Origin: Dysidea avara
Taxonomy: Eukaryota; Porifera; Demospongiae; Dictyoceratida; Dysideidae
DNA: 64,000 bases
Direction of reading: 5' to 3'
Assembly (NCBI RefSeq): GCF_963678975.1
Contig: NC_089274.1
Span: 44,980,075 to 45,044,074, forward strand
The notes under the pieces are model-generated. The model ran no database searches, was not told the DNA's origin, and was given only the letters and a program-made list of their open reading frames with translations. The position numbers were made by a program, and so were the translations under genes. Position 1 is the stretch's first letter. Each line of letters starts with the position of its first letter. Shown one piece after another: positions 36,401-48,624 of this stretch.

Positions 36401-39400
36401 GAGTTCTTTATTTTTGTTGTAAGGAGGACATGGTAGTGATCCACACACACCTTCTACTGGATGGAAGAGGAAGCCATTATGATCGTGAATTGAACCAATT
36501 ACTGGTGTAAGGCTGTGATCGACACACGAGAATGTTGATCGGTGATGATTGTAATACTCACTCATCAAGTAACCGTAATATTCGGTGGTCCAGCCAGCTG
36601 GGCAAATATACCTTGCTGGTAACATGTAAACAGTATTTCTTGTGGGAACATAGCACACAGCACAAACGACATCTGTATTATAGGAATTTGGTACTAATCC
36701 ATCTGTGACTTGATATTCTGCTCCATAAATGAAAGCCAAAGTCTGTGCTCCACTGACTGTCTTGAGGTAGTTAGGGTTAAGTGGCAGACATTGTGGATTG
36801 GCACCACCCCCTTTGTGACTGTAGAGTGATCCACCTGCTCGGCCAGCATACACTAATTCTGCTCCAGTGTCTGGACAGGAGTTATGGCCCCATCGTACAT
36901 ACACCACACCACCAGCTGATACTCCCGGGGGACCAGCAGGTCCTGTGCCTCCCTTAGGTCCAGGAAGTCCAGTCAATCCCCTGGGACCTGGTAGTCCATC
37001 TCTACCATCTCGACCATCTCTTCCTCTGAGTATTTCAAGTGTTCTGTCATTTTTGTTACTAGATTCAGCTCTTTTGGCCAATTTATGCGTATGGGTACTG
37101 TTATCAAGGACTTTGGCACTATTGAACTGATAAGTATTCTAGAGTAGTAAGAGCATTGATACATGATCTAATAACATCCCTATAATTCACTCACTTGTGT
37201 ATGTTGTTGGTTACTGTTTAGTTGCAATTGTAATACAATGAGCTGTTTATTTTGGTCCATAAGTTGTTTGCTTTGTTCCATGACTGTTTCTTTCAGTTGT
37301 TGTATCATTTCTGCTTGTACCTCAATTTTGGTCATCATCTGTGCCTGCAATCCAACCAGTGATGACTGGAAATACCAGCCACCAACAAACACAGCTCCCA
37401 AGCAAACCAGTGACAATACCAAACCAAAATTGAATACACTACTTGTTGCAGTCATTTTCATTTCAGCAACTGGCTATACAGCAAAGTTGACAGTTTATAT
37501 ATATATAAGTTGTTGGTGCTATTAAAATGTTTTATCTTAATTAGTTAGTATAGCTATGTGATCATTCTTTGACAGGATACTGAAACACTTGTAGAACTTT
37601 GACCTAATTTTTAGCACAGTACTCTCACCCCCGCACATATAATGTCTTCAACTAGGTTAGAAGCACAAGGATTTATAGTGTACACAAAAGTGGTAAGAGT
37701 TAGCAATGTAGTTGCATGCGATAAAGAAGATAGTGACCTATTTGGTGTCTTTTGGTACATATTAGACAAGACACTCAAGCCCACACCACAGGCTGTATAT
37801 GTATAATGGATTAAAACAACACAAACAGCACAGGCTCTGGCACAGTAGTCTTGCATGCCACAGAAAGTATGCACATACACATAATAGTAAAACTTCTGAT
37901 CCAATAATTTTATAGCCATGATAATGTAATATCTAGAGCAATAACCCACACTTAAGAATTGTGTTTACATGTTATACCATGAACTTTTAATGAGTTTAAA
38001 AGTTCATAATATTATAGTTACATGATCTGTACACCCACACGGGATACATAGGCAATAATTACATGAAAAATAATACACTACTACTTTCATCTATAGTCAT
38101 ACGCATTCACCTGAGCCCCTGTCATATCAAAGAGGTGAACGTGTGTTCACTCCCAATGGTTTTGTACTGGAACAAGGATGTTTTCATGTTGTAAACATGT
38201 TTGAGCGCCTGAATCATCCATACTAAATGTATGGGATATTTTTAAAGCCTCATAAATTGCCTGTATCAAAGCACTTTTTTGATAAATAGTTCCGATATTT
38301 GAAGGGCTTCACAGCACTACTAAATGTTTGAGCAGCTGGCCCTTGTAACAAGAATTATTAAACGAGGGCGAAGGTGAATGCGAACAGACTATAGTCAAGT
38401 GCATAGGTAGGTATGTACATTAGGCACTTGCTAACTAATTATGTCTACACCATATATGCAAGAGTTAATAATAGTAGGGAGCTCTTGATACATGTGATAG
38501 AGTTTGTTATTATTGTTCATAAAATTCAGCAATCACATGATGTACTGGATAAAACTTACAACTGGCTTATGCATACAATATAACTCATTTGTGAGCCTAT
38601 CATAATCATTTTATTCTCCACATTTGAGACTTACTAGTATGAAATTATATTCCAGAGTTCGTCAACTTTCAGAGTTAATTATAACACCAAATAGTTTTAG
38701 TACGAGTTAGCTACTGCTGACTGCTGGATTTACTGATCAGTTTATGAAATAGTGTTTTTCTCTGGCAAGTGCCCTGAATGATCTGCCAAACAATTTCTAG
38801 CTGCCTCCTCTGAACAAAGTAGATTATTATGGTACATAAAACTGAGTAACTTTATGTGGTTCCATTTGCAATTGATGATATGTTATTTTTTTCAGGTGGC
38901 CAAACTTGTATTGAAAATGCTGATGTTCAGAGCCTAGGAATTGCTTCATTAAATGTGGGAAGACTGGCACTTACTCCACGGCTTGAATTTAGTTGTGATG
39001 GTAGAATAACTAGGATAAGAGCTAGGGTTGTTTCGTTTCGCAACAGTACCGATTTTCCCAGCTTTCAAGTATGGCGACCATCATCATCAGTCTCAGATGA
39101 ATATAGCAACATTGGTGAAACTTACATACAATCACATGATCAAGTGATTTCTTTTAGTGATGGTGTTATCTCTGACATTTTTCTCACTGGTGATAACAGG
39201 ATAGAGTTTCAGTCAGGAGATATTGTAGGCTATTATCATCCACCTGATTCAAATTATCGAGTGAGGCATGTACTAACTAGAGGATATGTACGCTATACAT
39301 ACCTTGTATCATCTGCTCCAACTTCTGTTGATCTTACCGATAATGATGGTGTAACAGAACAGCGAGAACCATTGATCGAGTTTACATATGGTAAGTGGTA

Positions 39401-42400
39401 GGATATGGGATATATTAGTGCTATGCAACAATCGTGATAAATCGATTATTGTGAAAATCATCATCTTTATCATGAAAATTTCATTACCGCACTATTGTGA
39501 TAATAGTAAATTTCCAGATACTATACTGTAAACCACAGGTGGCTTACGTAAAGTGAGTTAATGTCACAAGTCCAAGTAAAATTCCAACTAAATGCTATCA
39601 TGATTCTTGATACTTGCTTACAGATATAGGCTGTAATTGCACAATGATAAATTTGTAGAGACATTTTAGTAATATTTCTTTTTTAATCGATTATCATGGT
39701 AGTTGTGATATTGAGGTACATCATTGCAACAATATATAATATCATTACTTTCTAGCTATTATAACATTCTTTAGCTCTGCAGTGATTTTACCATTCTAAT
39801 GAAATATACTATTGCATGCAAGGAAAATTTGATATAAAAATTGTTAAATTTAATAAATGCCTTGAAAGTACAAGTTTTATCTACAATTTCTTGATTCTCA
39901 TCAACATTTAAGTCATCAAATTTTCATTGCATCAAAATTTCCTTGCAAATGGTATGTACTGTAGATCTATTCTATTCTGCTGGAATCATGATGAAATCTA
40001 ATTATTTATGGACAGTATAGATATCTTATTATTGGATTTTGACATGTGCGTGACCATATTACCATATTGTTTATCATCTATCAGACATCCAATGTGATGA
40101 TGACTTATCAACACCATCTGATGGAGAGATAACATCATGTAGTTCTGGTAGAGTAGGAGTGGGTTATGAGGGAGACACTTGTAGTTTCACATGTAACACT
40201 GGTTATGAGATAACTGGTAGTGACACTAGGACCTGTCAGAGTGATCAGAGCTGGAGTGGTACTGAAACAACATGTGGCAGAGGTAATGTTATATTTGTGA
40301 ATTAACTATCATTTCGCAAAAATGAATAGTTTCTTGTCCATCACTTACTGATCCTAATAATGGAATAATCACTTGTTTACTGGGAGGTGATGGAGTTCCT
40401 TCCTATGAAGACACTTGTAGTTTCACATGTAACACTGGTTATGAGCTAACTGGTAGTGACACTAGGACCTGTCAGAGTGATGGGAGCTGGAGTGGTAGTG
40501 ATGATGTGTGTATAAGAGGTAGGTGAATTGTGATGTTACGTGGATGATAGCATGTGCATTGTTTATCAGTTCCTTGTCCATCACTTACTGATCCTAATAA
40601 TGGAATGATCACTTGTTCACTGGGAGATGATGGAGTTCCTTCCTATGAAGACACTTGTAATTTCACATGTAACACTGGTTATGTGCTAACTGGTAGTGAC
40701 TCTAGGATCTGTCAGAGTGATGGAAGATGGAGTGGTACTGAAGTTATGTGCAGAAGAGGTATACAGGCAGTAAATATGGTAGTACTGGAAAATATGATTT
40801 ATTTAGGCATACATAAATTCATTGTAAACCAAAAACCAGCCTCATATTTCTATCATGATGACATTATGGTGTGCTGGTTAAGGCTTAGGTGCATGTGCAT
40901 TCAAAGTAGTCTAAAACATCATGCAGTGATTGCAGTCTTTACTTTTTACCTTAATTCCTAATTACTTAGTTCATTCCTTTTACTCTAATTCTAGCTAGCA
41001 AGTTGGCCACTTTATTTCATTACACTGGCTAAGCCAATCAGTGTCTGAAGTAATTAATTAGGAATGCAGCAAGAAGAACATTATTAATGATACGAGTCCA
41101 ATTATTAAAATTATTTAGTTGTATTAGCATTCATTCTTGACCACTACAAATATTAGCTATTACAGTTGCCGGTTACTTTTACTTTCATAGATGCACTTTT
41201 TTTGTAGCCAAACTGTTTTTTTTTGGAGATACTAGCTACTTATAAATGTATGTACAGTGAAACCTCACTTAGTGACCACCTCATTAATAAGGCCACCTTG
41301 ATGTAATGGCCAGGTCCAGAAAGCCAAGATCTTGTGTGGCCACTGGTCTTGTTAATGATGTGGCTCTATAACAAAAATTAAATTAATGGAATAGTATGGA
41401 AGATAGTACAATATGTGAGTTTTGTTGTTTCCCCATAGCTAAGTATTGAATGCAATTAAAATTTAGAAATCTGTCTTACAAAAATGGTCTTAACAAAGGA
41501 AAAAATCATAAAAAGCTTGAAAACATAGTACACCTCGCTCTTCCAAATTTAGGCAACCTTTGCAGTGGTACCTTGATTGCTTGCTCAGCTGGCCCCTTTA
41601 TTGAGTGTTAGTTTTACCAGTTTGGTCCTGTAGATTTCAAATAATCCCTCATATTTGGTGCAGAAACACATCACAAGATGTATGTGAACATCTATTGAGA
41701 CAGACTGAAACAAAAGTAAAGGTTATTTATGATGCAATTCATATTTTTTTTGCTAAACGCCCACACAACACTGAAATGATAGTATATACCCTCACTAATG
41801 TTCTTATGGTTATGTTGAGTTAAATGCAGAAATTGTAACATAAATTTTCATTAAAATGTTTAATTTTTGGTTATTTCTAATGTCTCGCATAGTTTAGGGA
41901 CCCAACTTCATGAATATTCTGCCTCGAGTTCTGTGATTGCCTACAACATTAAATTAGAACCTCCTCTGAGAAATCCTGGTTATGGGCCTACTATCTTATT
42001 AACTTGTTGTTTCAGTCAGCATTAGTAATTAGTTATTTAAGTCTACGGTGAATAGAGTCATTATGTGTATATGTGATCTGTTCCGTTAGGTTGTACTGAC
42101 CATGTTGATATACAGCAAGGTGGAGACAATCAGTTTGGTCATAATAGATTAGCAATTATTCCACGTCTCAACTTTACTTGCAATGGCAGAATAATCAACA
42201 TTAGAGCAAGAGTGAGCAGAAATAATAATATGAACAACTTTCCTTCTTTCCAAGTATGGCGACCATCACAACCAGGTTCAATGATATACAACAGAACTGG
42301 TGAAGTTCAGTTACAATCAGATGATCAAGTGACTACAGGGAGTAATGGTTTCCTAGAAATGAACATCATTCTCACTGGTGATGACAGGATAGAATTTCAG

Positions 42401-44139
42401 TCAGGAGATGTAGTAGGATATTATCACCCAAATAGTTCACGTTATCAAGTGAGAAACCTACAAACTGATGGATATGTACTGTATCGATTTGATGTATCAC
42501 CTACTCCAACTTCAGTTGGTCTCAGTGAAGCAAATTTTGTGTCACAGCTTCGACAACCACTGATTCAATTTGCAGTTGGTATGTACTTTCACAGTTTCAA
42601 TGATAAAACTTTGAATGTCTTTTATTTTATAAAAAAAAATATGATGAATAAAAGTAGGCCGTTATGTACGTACGTAGTTTTAGAAACTAAAATACTGTGG
42701 TAAAAGAAGTGTCATACATAAAGGACTAGATATATCTATCAGCCTGTGCCAATTTGCAGTGGCTGAGTGCCAGCTAGTGTTGCTAATGTGCCAACGTAAC
42801 TATGATGCTATAGGCCAGGGTTCTGATATTGTAAGTGTTGTACATGTTTATCTTCATATATATAGATCCTCAGTGTGACAACCTATCAACACCATCTGAT
42901 GGAGAGATAACATCATGTAGTTCTGATAGAGTAGGAGTGGGTTATGAGGGAAACACTTGTAGTTTCACATGTAACACTGGTTATGAACTAACTGGTAGTG
43001 ACACTAGGACCTGTCAGAGTGACAGCAGCTGGAGTGGTAGTGATGATGTGTGTAGAAGAGGTAGGTAAACTGTGATGTTACATGGATGATAGCATGTGCA
43101 TTGTTTGCTAGTCCCCTGTCCATCACTTACTAATCCTAATGATGGAATGATCACTTGTTCACTGGGCGATGATGTAGTTCCTTCCTATGAAGACACTTGT
43201 AATTTCACATGCAACACTGGTTATGAGCTAACTGGTAGTGACACTAGGACTTGTCAGAGTTTTGGGAGGTGGAGTGGCAGCAACACCAGGTGTGGAAGAG
43301 GTACGTATGTGTTCTGCTGTTTTCAATTCAATCATCCCTGAAATCAAAGCAATCCTTACCATATTGTAAAAGTACAATCCAAAGCAGCTATTAAAACAGT
43401 CTTGACTAGAACTCAGTAAAACCAAAGGCTTCAGTTCATAAGAACTATAGGCTTTGAAAATGAGAACATTTAGACCAGTAAAAAGTTATTTATTTCTTAA
43501 AAATTCAAGCACTTATAGACTACTGATACAAGAGATTTGACCGTTTAATTAGGGTGTTTCATCTTATTGTGTAGCCACTGATAGACCTTTTATACTGTAT
43601 TCCTTCACTATTATAATTTATATCAAGCACTAATGTGTGATACATATATAATTTGTACAGGGCCATCAAGTGGCAGTGATGATAGCAATGCCATTCCCTT
43701 AATTGTTGGAGCAGCCGGAGGAGCTGTAGTGTTCATAATCTTAACCATCATATTGTTGTGTACTGTGGTAGTGTTGGTGAAACATTTTCAGCACAAAAAC
43801 AAAGACTATGCTGTCAACAGTAACATAAATAATCTGGGAGCTGATGTCACACTTAAGCCTAATCCATCTTATGGTATTAACAGTACTAAGGAAAACAGTT
43901 CAAAGGATCACTATGATCTTTTACCACAAGCTCATGTTCATGATGGTGGCATCTCTAATCATTCATATCGTTTACCTACAGTAACTGACGAGATGATGTC
44001 AGGTTCTGATGTTGTGAAGCCTCTTGATGGCAAGACAAATGAAAGCCAGAATTACTATGTAATTGATGCAGTAACACATCACTCTGCTCAGAATACAGAA
44101 GATACTGCCTACCTTGAGTTAATCCAGAAAGTCACTTAA
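30498..44139 (+). CDS. Single-pass receptor: duplicated novel ectodomain + five CCP/sushi modules + TM + tyrosine-rich tail
   Basis: Nine exons: 30498-30558, 38896-39390, 40085-40282, 40330-40518, 40570-40758, 42090-42578, 42866-43060, 43112-43300, 43661-44139. They total 2484 nt, or 827 residues plus TAA, with every intron phase 1 and GT-AG. Residues 1-20 (MDWRWIITLLLVLLYCIQLS) are a signal peptide. Residues 22-185 and 379-540 are two copies of a Cys-poor beta-rich domain sharing PRL.F.C.GRI..IRARV, FPSFQVWRPS and IEFQSGD.VGYYHP. Residues 187-377 (three) and 542-668 (two) are CCP modules with C...TCSFTCNTGYELTGS and a final W/C pair. TM is at 682-708. The 119-residue tail holds NPSY, YDLL, SYRL, YVID and YLEL, suggesting PTB, sorting or ITIM-like sites. 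The link from exon 1 across an 8.3-kb intron is inferred from phase and the need for a signal peptide. Ligand unknown; probably adhesion or recognition. Confidence 0.85.
31268..31463. mobile_element. MITE carrying a CTATTAGAG box
   Basis: Ends TACCGTAATTTGCTTT and AAAGCAAATTACAGTA are inverted copies, about 196 bp apart, flanked by TA-like dinucleotides. The centre contains atgactgctctattagagta. It lies in intron 1 of the receptor gene. Confidence 0.65.
31498..32297. mobile_element. TTAA-flanked 800-bp non-autonomous element
   Basis: TTAA lies at 31494-31497 and 32298-32301. The terminal repeats GGTGGCGCTAAAGTAATAA and the inverse of TTGCTTTATTGCCACC match over about 25 bases with some mismatches. 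TTAA duplications point to a piggyBac- or Kolobok-type source. CpG content is higher than in the surroundings. No transposase ORF was found. Confidence 0.6.
32298..34223. other. Receptor intron 1: repeat fragments only
   Basis: It contains CTATTAGAG box pairs at 33088-33140 and, reversed, at 33753-33800, plus a fragment of the ggtctgggaggcacagcccc repeat at 32780-32820. No exon of the receptor was recognised here. Confidence 0.5.
34224..34512. mobile_element. hAT-like GGCGGATC-family element
   Basis: Starts CAGTGGCGGATCTAGA and ends TATCCGCCACTG. The flanks ataacaag and ataataaa match 6 of 8. The interior contains cagcctagctgtaagtc, aagacc and a poly-A run followed by ggtcac, as in other family members at 48690, 50690 and 60150. 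Confidence 0.72.
34513..36289. other. Receptor intron 1: no gene seen
   Basis: AT-rich. It contains a reversed CTATTAGA box pair at 35257-35308. No exon or clear element ends. Confidence 0.45.
36290..36375 (+). mobile_element. LINE 3' end
   Basis: taggtaatcctaaggctgca, cattgctg stem, accttcagtgctggtcactg and a short (TAA)n tail; very close to 20345-20452. It ends two bases before the stop codon of the nested collagen-like gene on the opposite strand, so it forms that gene's immediate 3' flank. Confidence 0.7.
36377..37461 (-). CDS. Type II membrane collagen-like protein with C-terminal globular domain
   Basis: Two exons, 37461-37195 and 37126-36377, joined in phase 0 (donor GTGAGT, acceptor ttatcag), giving 338 residues. 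ATG at 37461 begins MKMTATSSVFNFG. Residues ~10-32 form a TM segment (LVLSLVCLGAVFVGGWYF) without a cleavage site, so it is a type II anchor. Residues ~33-85 are a Gln/Met/Leu-rich heptad region (QAEMIQQLKETVMEQSKQL), a likely trimerising coiled coil. A short Gly-X-Y stretch (about 15 triplets with one GG irregularity; RGRDGRDG to PAGPPG) follows. The last ~185 residues are a Cys-rich globular domain with YVRWGHNSCP, HKGGGAN, YGAEYQ, CAVC, CPAGW and GSLPCPPY, a type I recall in other invertebrate collagen-like proteins. It probably acts as a cell-surface or shed matrix trimer. It is nested antisense in receptor intron 1. Confidence 0.88.
38092..38396. mobile_element. MITE with ~33-bp imperfect TIRs
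   Basis: Left CTATAGTCATACGCATTCACC and the inverse of right GGTGAATGCGAACAGACTATAG correspond over about 33 bases with mismatches. It is about 300 bp, in receptor intron 1, with no ORF. Confidence 0.55.
41250..41345. repeat. Transposon end of pogo/Tigger-like type
   Basis: tacagtgaaacctcacttag followed by tgaccacctcattaataagg is the kind of terminus seen in pogo/Tigger-like Tc1-mariner elements. A similar tacagtggaaccttgaaatc starts at 44331. Only ends are recognisable. It lies in the intron between the third CCP and second novel-domain exons. Confidence 0.4.
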
Positions 44140-44307
44140 TGATACACTTTGTATTTCAAGACATATAGCTACTTCTACTGTACTGTATATGATTATAACA
44201 TAACTATATTACTTATCTGTAAAAACATTCACATTTTATGTATATTATGTGTTCACCATAGCCTGTATATGCTTCATACTACAACTGCACATTGTATCAT
44301 TTGGTTG

Positions 44308-44313
44308 AATAAA
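44308..44313 (+). terminator. Poly(A) signal of the receptor gene
   Basis: AATAAA 169 bases after the TAA stop, the first such hexamer downstream of the coding end. Confidence 0.6.
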
Positions 44314-45039
44314 TGGTGAAACAGTTGTGATACAGTGGAACCTTGAAATCCAGCTATTCAAATTTTCAGTTAACTGGGTGCCAAAAGTTATTGCTCTATT
44401 AGAGTAGTGAGCATTTGATTAGAGTAGTAAAAAATTAATTTAATAAAACCAAGAGTTCCCCCCTCAAATATTATGTTAATCGATTGCAAAAGTGTTAAAA
44501 CATTGTTTTAAGATGATGTAACAAATTTTACACACAACTTCAGAGTATTATTTTGCTAAAAGTACCTTGCAATCCAATTTAGTCATAATATACTTTTTAA
44601 TTTTTTTCTACTGCAGAGATTAAACTTGCCTTGAAATCGTCAATAGTATTGATTTTTAAAAAATCAGCACATTTACATGTAAACTATACATAACTGCAGT
44701 TGTATGCAGGGGATTGAAAAATAGTAACTGTATACCTAGACCAGTCTAATATATAATTATAACAAAGAGTTATTCTGCAACTAATTTTGCATATAGGCAG
44801 GAACTGTATACCCTGATTGATTTTCAGTCTAATGCTGAGATTGCAATTCATCAAAGTCACTCTTCTTTGTTGGAGCTAGGTTAAACAACATGTCAATGCA
44901 CAAACAGTCCATGTATGCTTTCATAAATAAATTGTCTGGCAGGTCAGCTTGAGCATGCAAAACTGGTCCCCCTCCAATATTGACACTGTTGTTGTATATC
45001 ACTAGACCTCAAAATCATACAGTACGGATGTAGCACTGA

Positions 45040-45270
45040 TCATGGGACCTCTGGAATCATGCAACCTCTGAAACCCTGGGACTTCTAGAACTATTAGCTT
45101 GGATCCATGGAATGTCTGTAACATACAACCTCTGGAACCTTGGATCCTCTGGAATGGAATCTTGGAACCTCTGGAACGTATACAATCCTGGAACTTTGGA
45201 ACCAAGGAATGTCTGCAACCTCGAACTTCTAGAACCTAGCTAGAATCATGGAACCTTGGAACCTCTGGCT
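45040..45270. repeat. Degenerate ~14-bp tandem repeat
   Basis: Repeats of ggaacctctggaac-like units with catgg and cttgg variants, interspersed without a fixed period. Confidence 0.75.
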
Positions 45271-45390
45271 CTGGAACTCTATGCATTACTATTCTTTCTG
45301 ATACTCATCACCAGTGAAATGATTATCAAATCCAAATGATGTCAAAATAACACAGCAAAGAATTGTATACACTAACAGTATGTAATGCTA

Positions 45391-45432
45391 TGTGCCACCA
45401 TAGATATACTCTAATATCTATGGTGCCACAGA
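45391..45432. repeat. Short hairpin
   Basis: TGTGCCACCATAGATAT pairs with ATATCTATGGTGCCACA (one mismatch) around a short actcta loop. Confidence 0.75.
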
Positions 45433-45803
45433 TACATATATTTATTAATCAAACTTTCAATAAGTATATTAGCTACATAGGATACAAATTCTGCAATGCT
45501 TTGAGTATCATTTGATTTATTTTATATTTCATAGAACCATCTAAAGTAAAACTGAGATGAAGAGTATTATATTATATATTGTTTTTTTATTCCAGATGTA
45601 TACAATTTTTGTTAAGATGTACATGTACAGTACATGCATGGCCTCACAGAAAGCTTTTGTCTTTTAGTCTTGAAATCTGATGACTGCAGCCACCAGGTGT
45701 TATGTTGTATGCTGATGTATGGATGAAATGCTATGGTAAACAGAACAAGTGTCACAGACTCACAGTTGTTCATTAATTCATTGACAGTGTATGTGCATGT
45801 ACT

Positions 45804-45906
45804 GGGTCCAGGGATATTTCCGTCATTCAAAACATATAGTATCAAAAATATAAAATGTTAGTGCTTGGCGTGCAAATTGAATGGCGGAAATATCCCTGGA
45901 CCATAC
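45804..45906. repeat. Inverted repeat, ~27-bp arms
   Basis: gggtccagggatatttccgt and its extension are repeated in reverse as ggcggaaatatccctggacc about 75 bp downstream, with only one or two differences. Confidence 0.75.
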
Positions 45907-46410
45907 TGTATACTGGGAAAAGGTTCTGCACATCACAAGATTACTAATTACTACAGGTCCACTCAAGTACCAACAGTTGCTGTTGCAATTGACTCCCTTA
46001 ACTCCAAAGTACAGTTGTGGTGACTTTTACAGATGGTTTCTGACAACACAGATTCATGTTGTGCATAGTACACTCAGCACAAAAGCTTGCATATGAACAA
46101 AGCAGTCTGTTTCCACAATATACATAGATGTAAAATACACTTCAAAAGATTCTAAATTATCTAACATCCACTGGTGTTTATTGCCTAATAAACAATCTCT
46201 TTCTATGACTGTTTTATTAGGCTACAATGACCTACATTAGTTCATCTTTATCTTCACACCTTGTTACCCATGGCATCAATGGATCCACATTTGATCAGAA
46301 CTCAGTGACAGGCTCCTTGTAACCATAACAATATTTTACTGACTATTCTTACCATCGTGTGTTGCCAGACCATTAGTACAGGAAATTGATGTACAAGTAT
46401 AATTATATGT

Positions 46411-46463
46411 GTGTGCATATGTGTGTGTGTGTGTGTGCGTGCGTGCATGCGTACGTGTGTGTA
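46411..46463. repeat. (TG)n microsatellite
   Basis: TG repeat with GCGTGC and GTACG interruptions. Confidence 0.85.
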
Positions 46464-46469
46464 GGAGCA

Positions 46470-48230
46470 TCAATTTTTTATTCACAACCTTAAGGTTCAG
46501 GGTTTAATGTCCATGCAGTGATACCCAATTGCAGCACTGTACTTTGCTATAGTTTTAAATTGTCTGTCACTATAATACTGTCAGTCTAACTTAGCTAGCT
46601 AACAACCTGTAACTGAAGGAAGTTGCTTGTGAAGTTGAGGTGGGAATTTGGGTGCCCACACGTTTATAATGCAGCTATTCCTTCCCTCAAAAAAAACTTC
46701 TTAGCTCAAAGCACCTGAGTTGCTACATATTACCAAGTGGCCCATAACTAGTGGTGGCTATAGTGTAGACTACATGGCAGCTAAAAGGGTTTACTTTACC
46801 TTTGTGTGTATCTATGTTTTTTCTATTCCTGAAGCTTGATCCAATCCAATATCTGGGTTCTTTTTGAAATTGCTGGAAAATACAGTTTACAAACTGATAT
46901 AGCTATCCAGGGAAAGTATTTAGCTACCAGAAATCCATATAGAGTAGCAACAGATGGGGCGGGAGGGAGGGGGGACTAGAGCTCTTTTAATTTTATTTTT
47001 AGAGTTTCCATTTTAAGATCAAGAGATTAAGTTGCTCTAATAGAGCAGTCATGTACTCAAATAAAACATTACCATTTCAAATTCATTCAAAAGTATTACC
47101 AAATCAAATGCATGCATGCATGAACTCTCATAAGGTTGATTCATGAGTTCCAAAAAATAGTGTCATGATTTATATAGTGGAAAATTTTACAGATTGTTTC
47201 TGAGTCTATTGTGTAGAACACATACACTGTACCAGTCTATTGTGTAGAATACATACCTTAACACCATTTTATAAATCAGCCACTACTAAAGATGTAAATT
47301 TGAGGTCTACTATAGTACATATATGGAGTCGAATGAAAATGAAATATTGTGTAATAATGTTACTATATACATGAGAATATTTGTATTTATAGCCAGAAAA
47401 ACAGTTAGCCAGTTAGAACAGCATGCTTCTTACCTTTTTTAAGGCCGCAAAATGCAGCCACCAATTTAATAAGCTAGGTCAGAAAATTTTGTCCCTACGG
47501 CCTGAATAATGACCAGTTTTCACTGTACTATTGATCATGTATTAAGATACTAAGATATACAAACGCTACAACCTCTAAATATAGCAATAAATTTTTTACC
47601 CTGGTCCAATGTCTAATCGTGAGAGACTCTACTGTGCATGTTTTATCATGATATGTGCTAATCGCCTTTTTACAATTAAGTTTTACAACACAAATACATG
47701 TATAGTTAAACTCACCAATTGTGATTAAATCCCTTCAACACGAAAAGACAAACAATGAGACAACAGCTTCGCAAGCCTATTCTGGTGCGCTTATTTAGTA
47801 GTAATATAAATTTTAAAGGCGTTTATTTACAACAGGACATAATTACGCGCCCCTCTATTGTCTCTGTACATACTTGCCTTTTCTTTACTATTCTCATTTC
47901 ATTTCACAAGATCTCTTATTGATATGGGCAGGGGCGTGACTTCTTCGCTTGAATTAGTCAATGCTTGAAGTAGATCGAGATATTCTAATAGAACAGTCAC
48001 ATTTCTACAAGTGCTATATTTTTATATTGTAAAGTCTGTAAGTAGCTAGTAAGTTAAACTATTCTAGGTAGAAGTTGTAACTATGCTAAATATTGATTGC
48101 TGTGTTACAGCTGTTTTGTGACTGCTCTAATAGAGTATTTTGATCGTTTTAATGCAGTACAAGATGAAAAGCAAAGTGTTACTAAGGGTTTGCTAGTTAA
48201 AATGGGTGTTAGTTGACTGCAGTTGCATGC
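46470..48230. other. Intergenic, no gene seen
   Basis: AT-rich. It contains CTCTAATAGAG boxes at 47030-47052, 47970-48000 and 48118-48145. A CpG-richer patch lies at 47740-47960 without a supportable start exon. Confidence 0.4.
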
Positions 48231-48236
48231 CACTAA

Positions 48237-48624
48237 GGCCACTCCAAATAAATTCTCTGTTTCCCGTCCACCGCCCGCATCTGGTTACTGCCAGCTCTAA
48301 ATATTCCATTATTCCGTATTCTTCCATTATTTTCCGGTTATTCTTGCATACTGATAGGTTCAGTAAAAGCTATCTTGAAACAGTGTCAGCTCACGTGTCA
48401 GTGCTATCAAGTCAGCACAAACTTCACGTTTGTGTTATTTTTGCAACTACAAAGGAAGGAACAAGCTTAAGCATGCTTTTATGCAGCCTTTTTGGCTGTG
48501 CCAGGCAAATAATGGCTTGAAAATCTAGCCAATCTTATAATGAAATAATGGAAATGGACCGCCCGCCCGCATGCAAATATGCCTGAGTCCAGGACGGGAA
48601 ACAGAGAATTTATTTGGAGTGGCC
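48237..48624. mobile_element. Intact TAA-flanked TIR element (PIF/Harbinger-like MITE)
   Basis: Near-perfect ~34-bp inverted repeats: GGCCACTCCAAATAAATTCT at 48237 and AGAATTTATTTGGAGTGGCC at 48624, extending inward to cgtcc / ggacg. TAA is duplicated at 48234-48236 and 48625-48627. A 3-bp TWA-type duplication is characteristic of PIF/Harbinger. No transposase. Confidence 0.82.

Noticed and set aside
47700..47900. CpG-richer patch considered as a promoter or first exon
   Set aside because: No ATG with a coding exon and donor in phase could be found on either strand.
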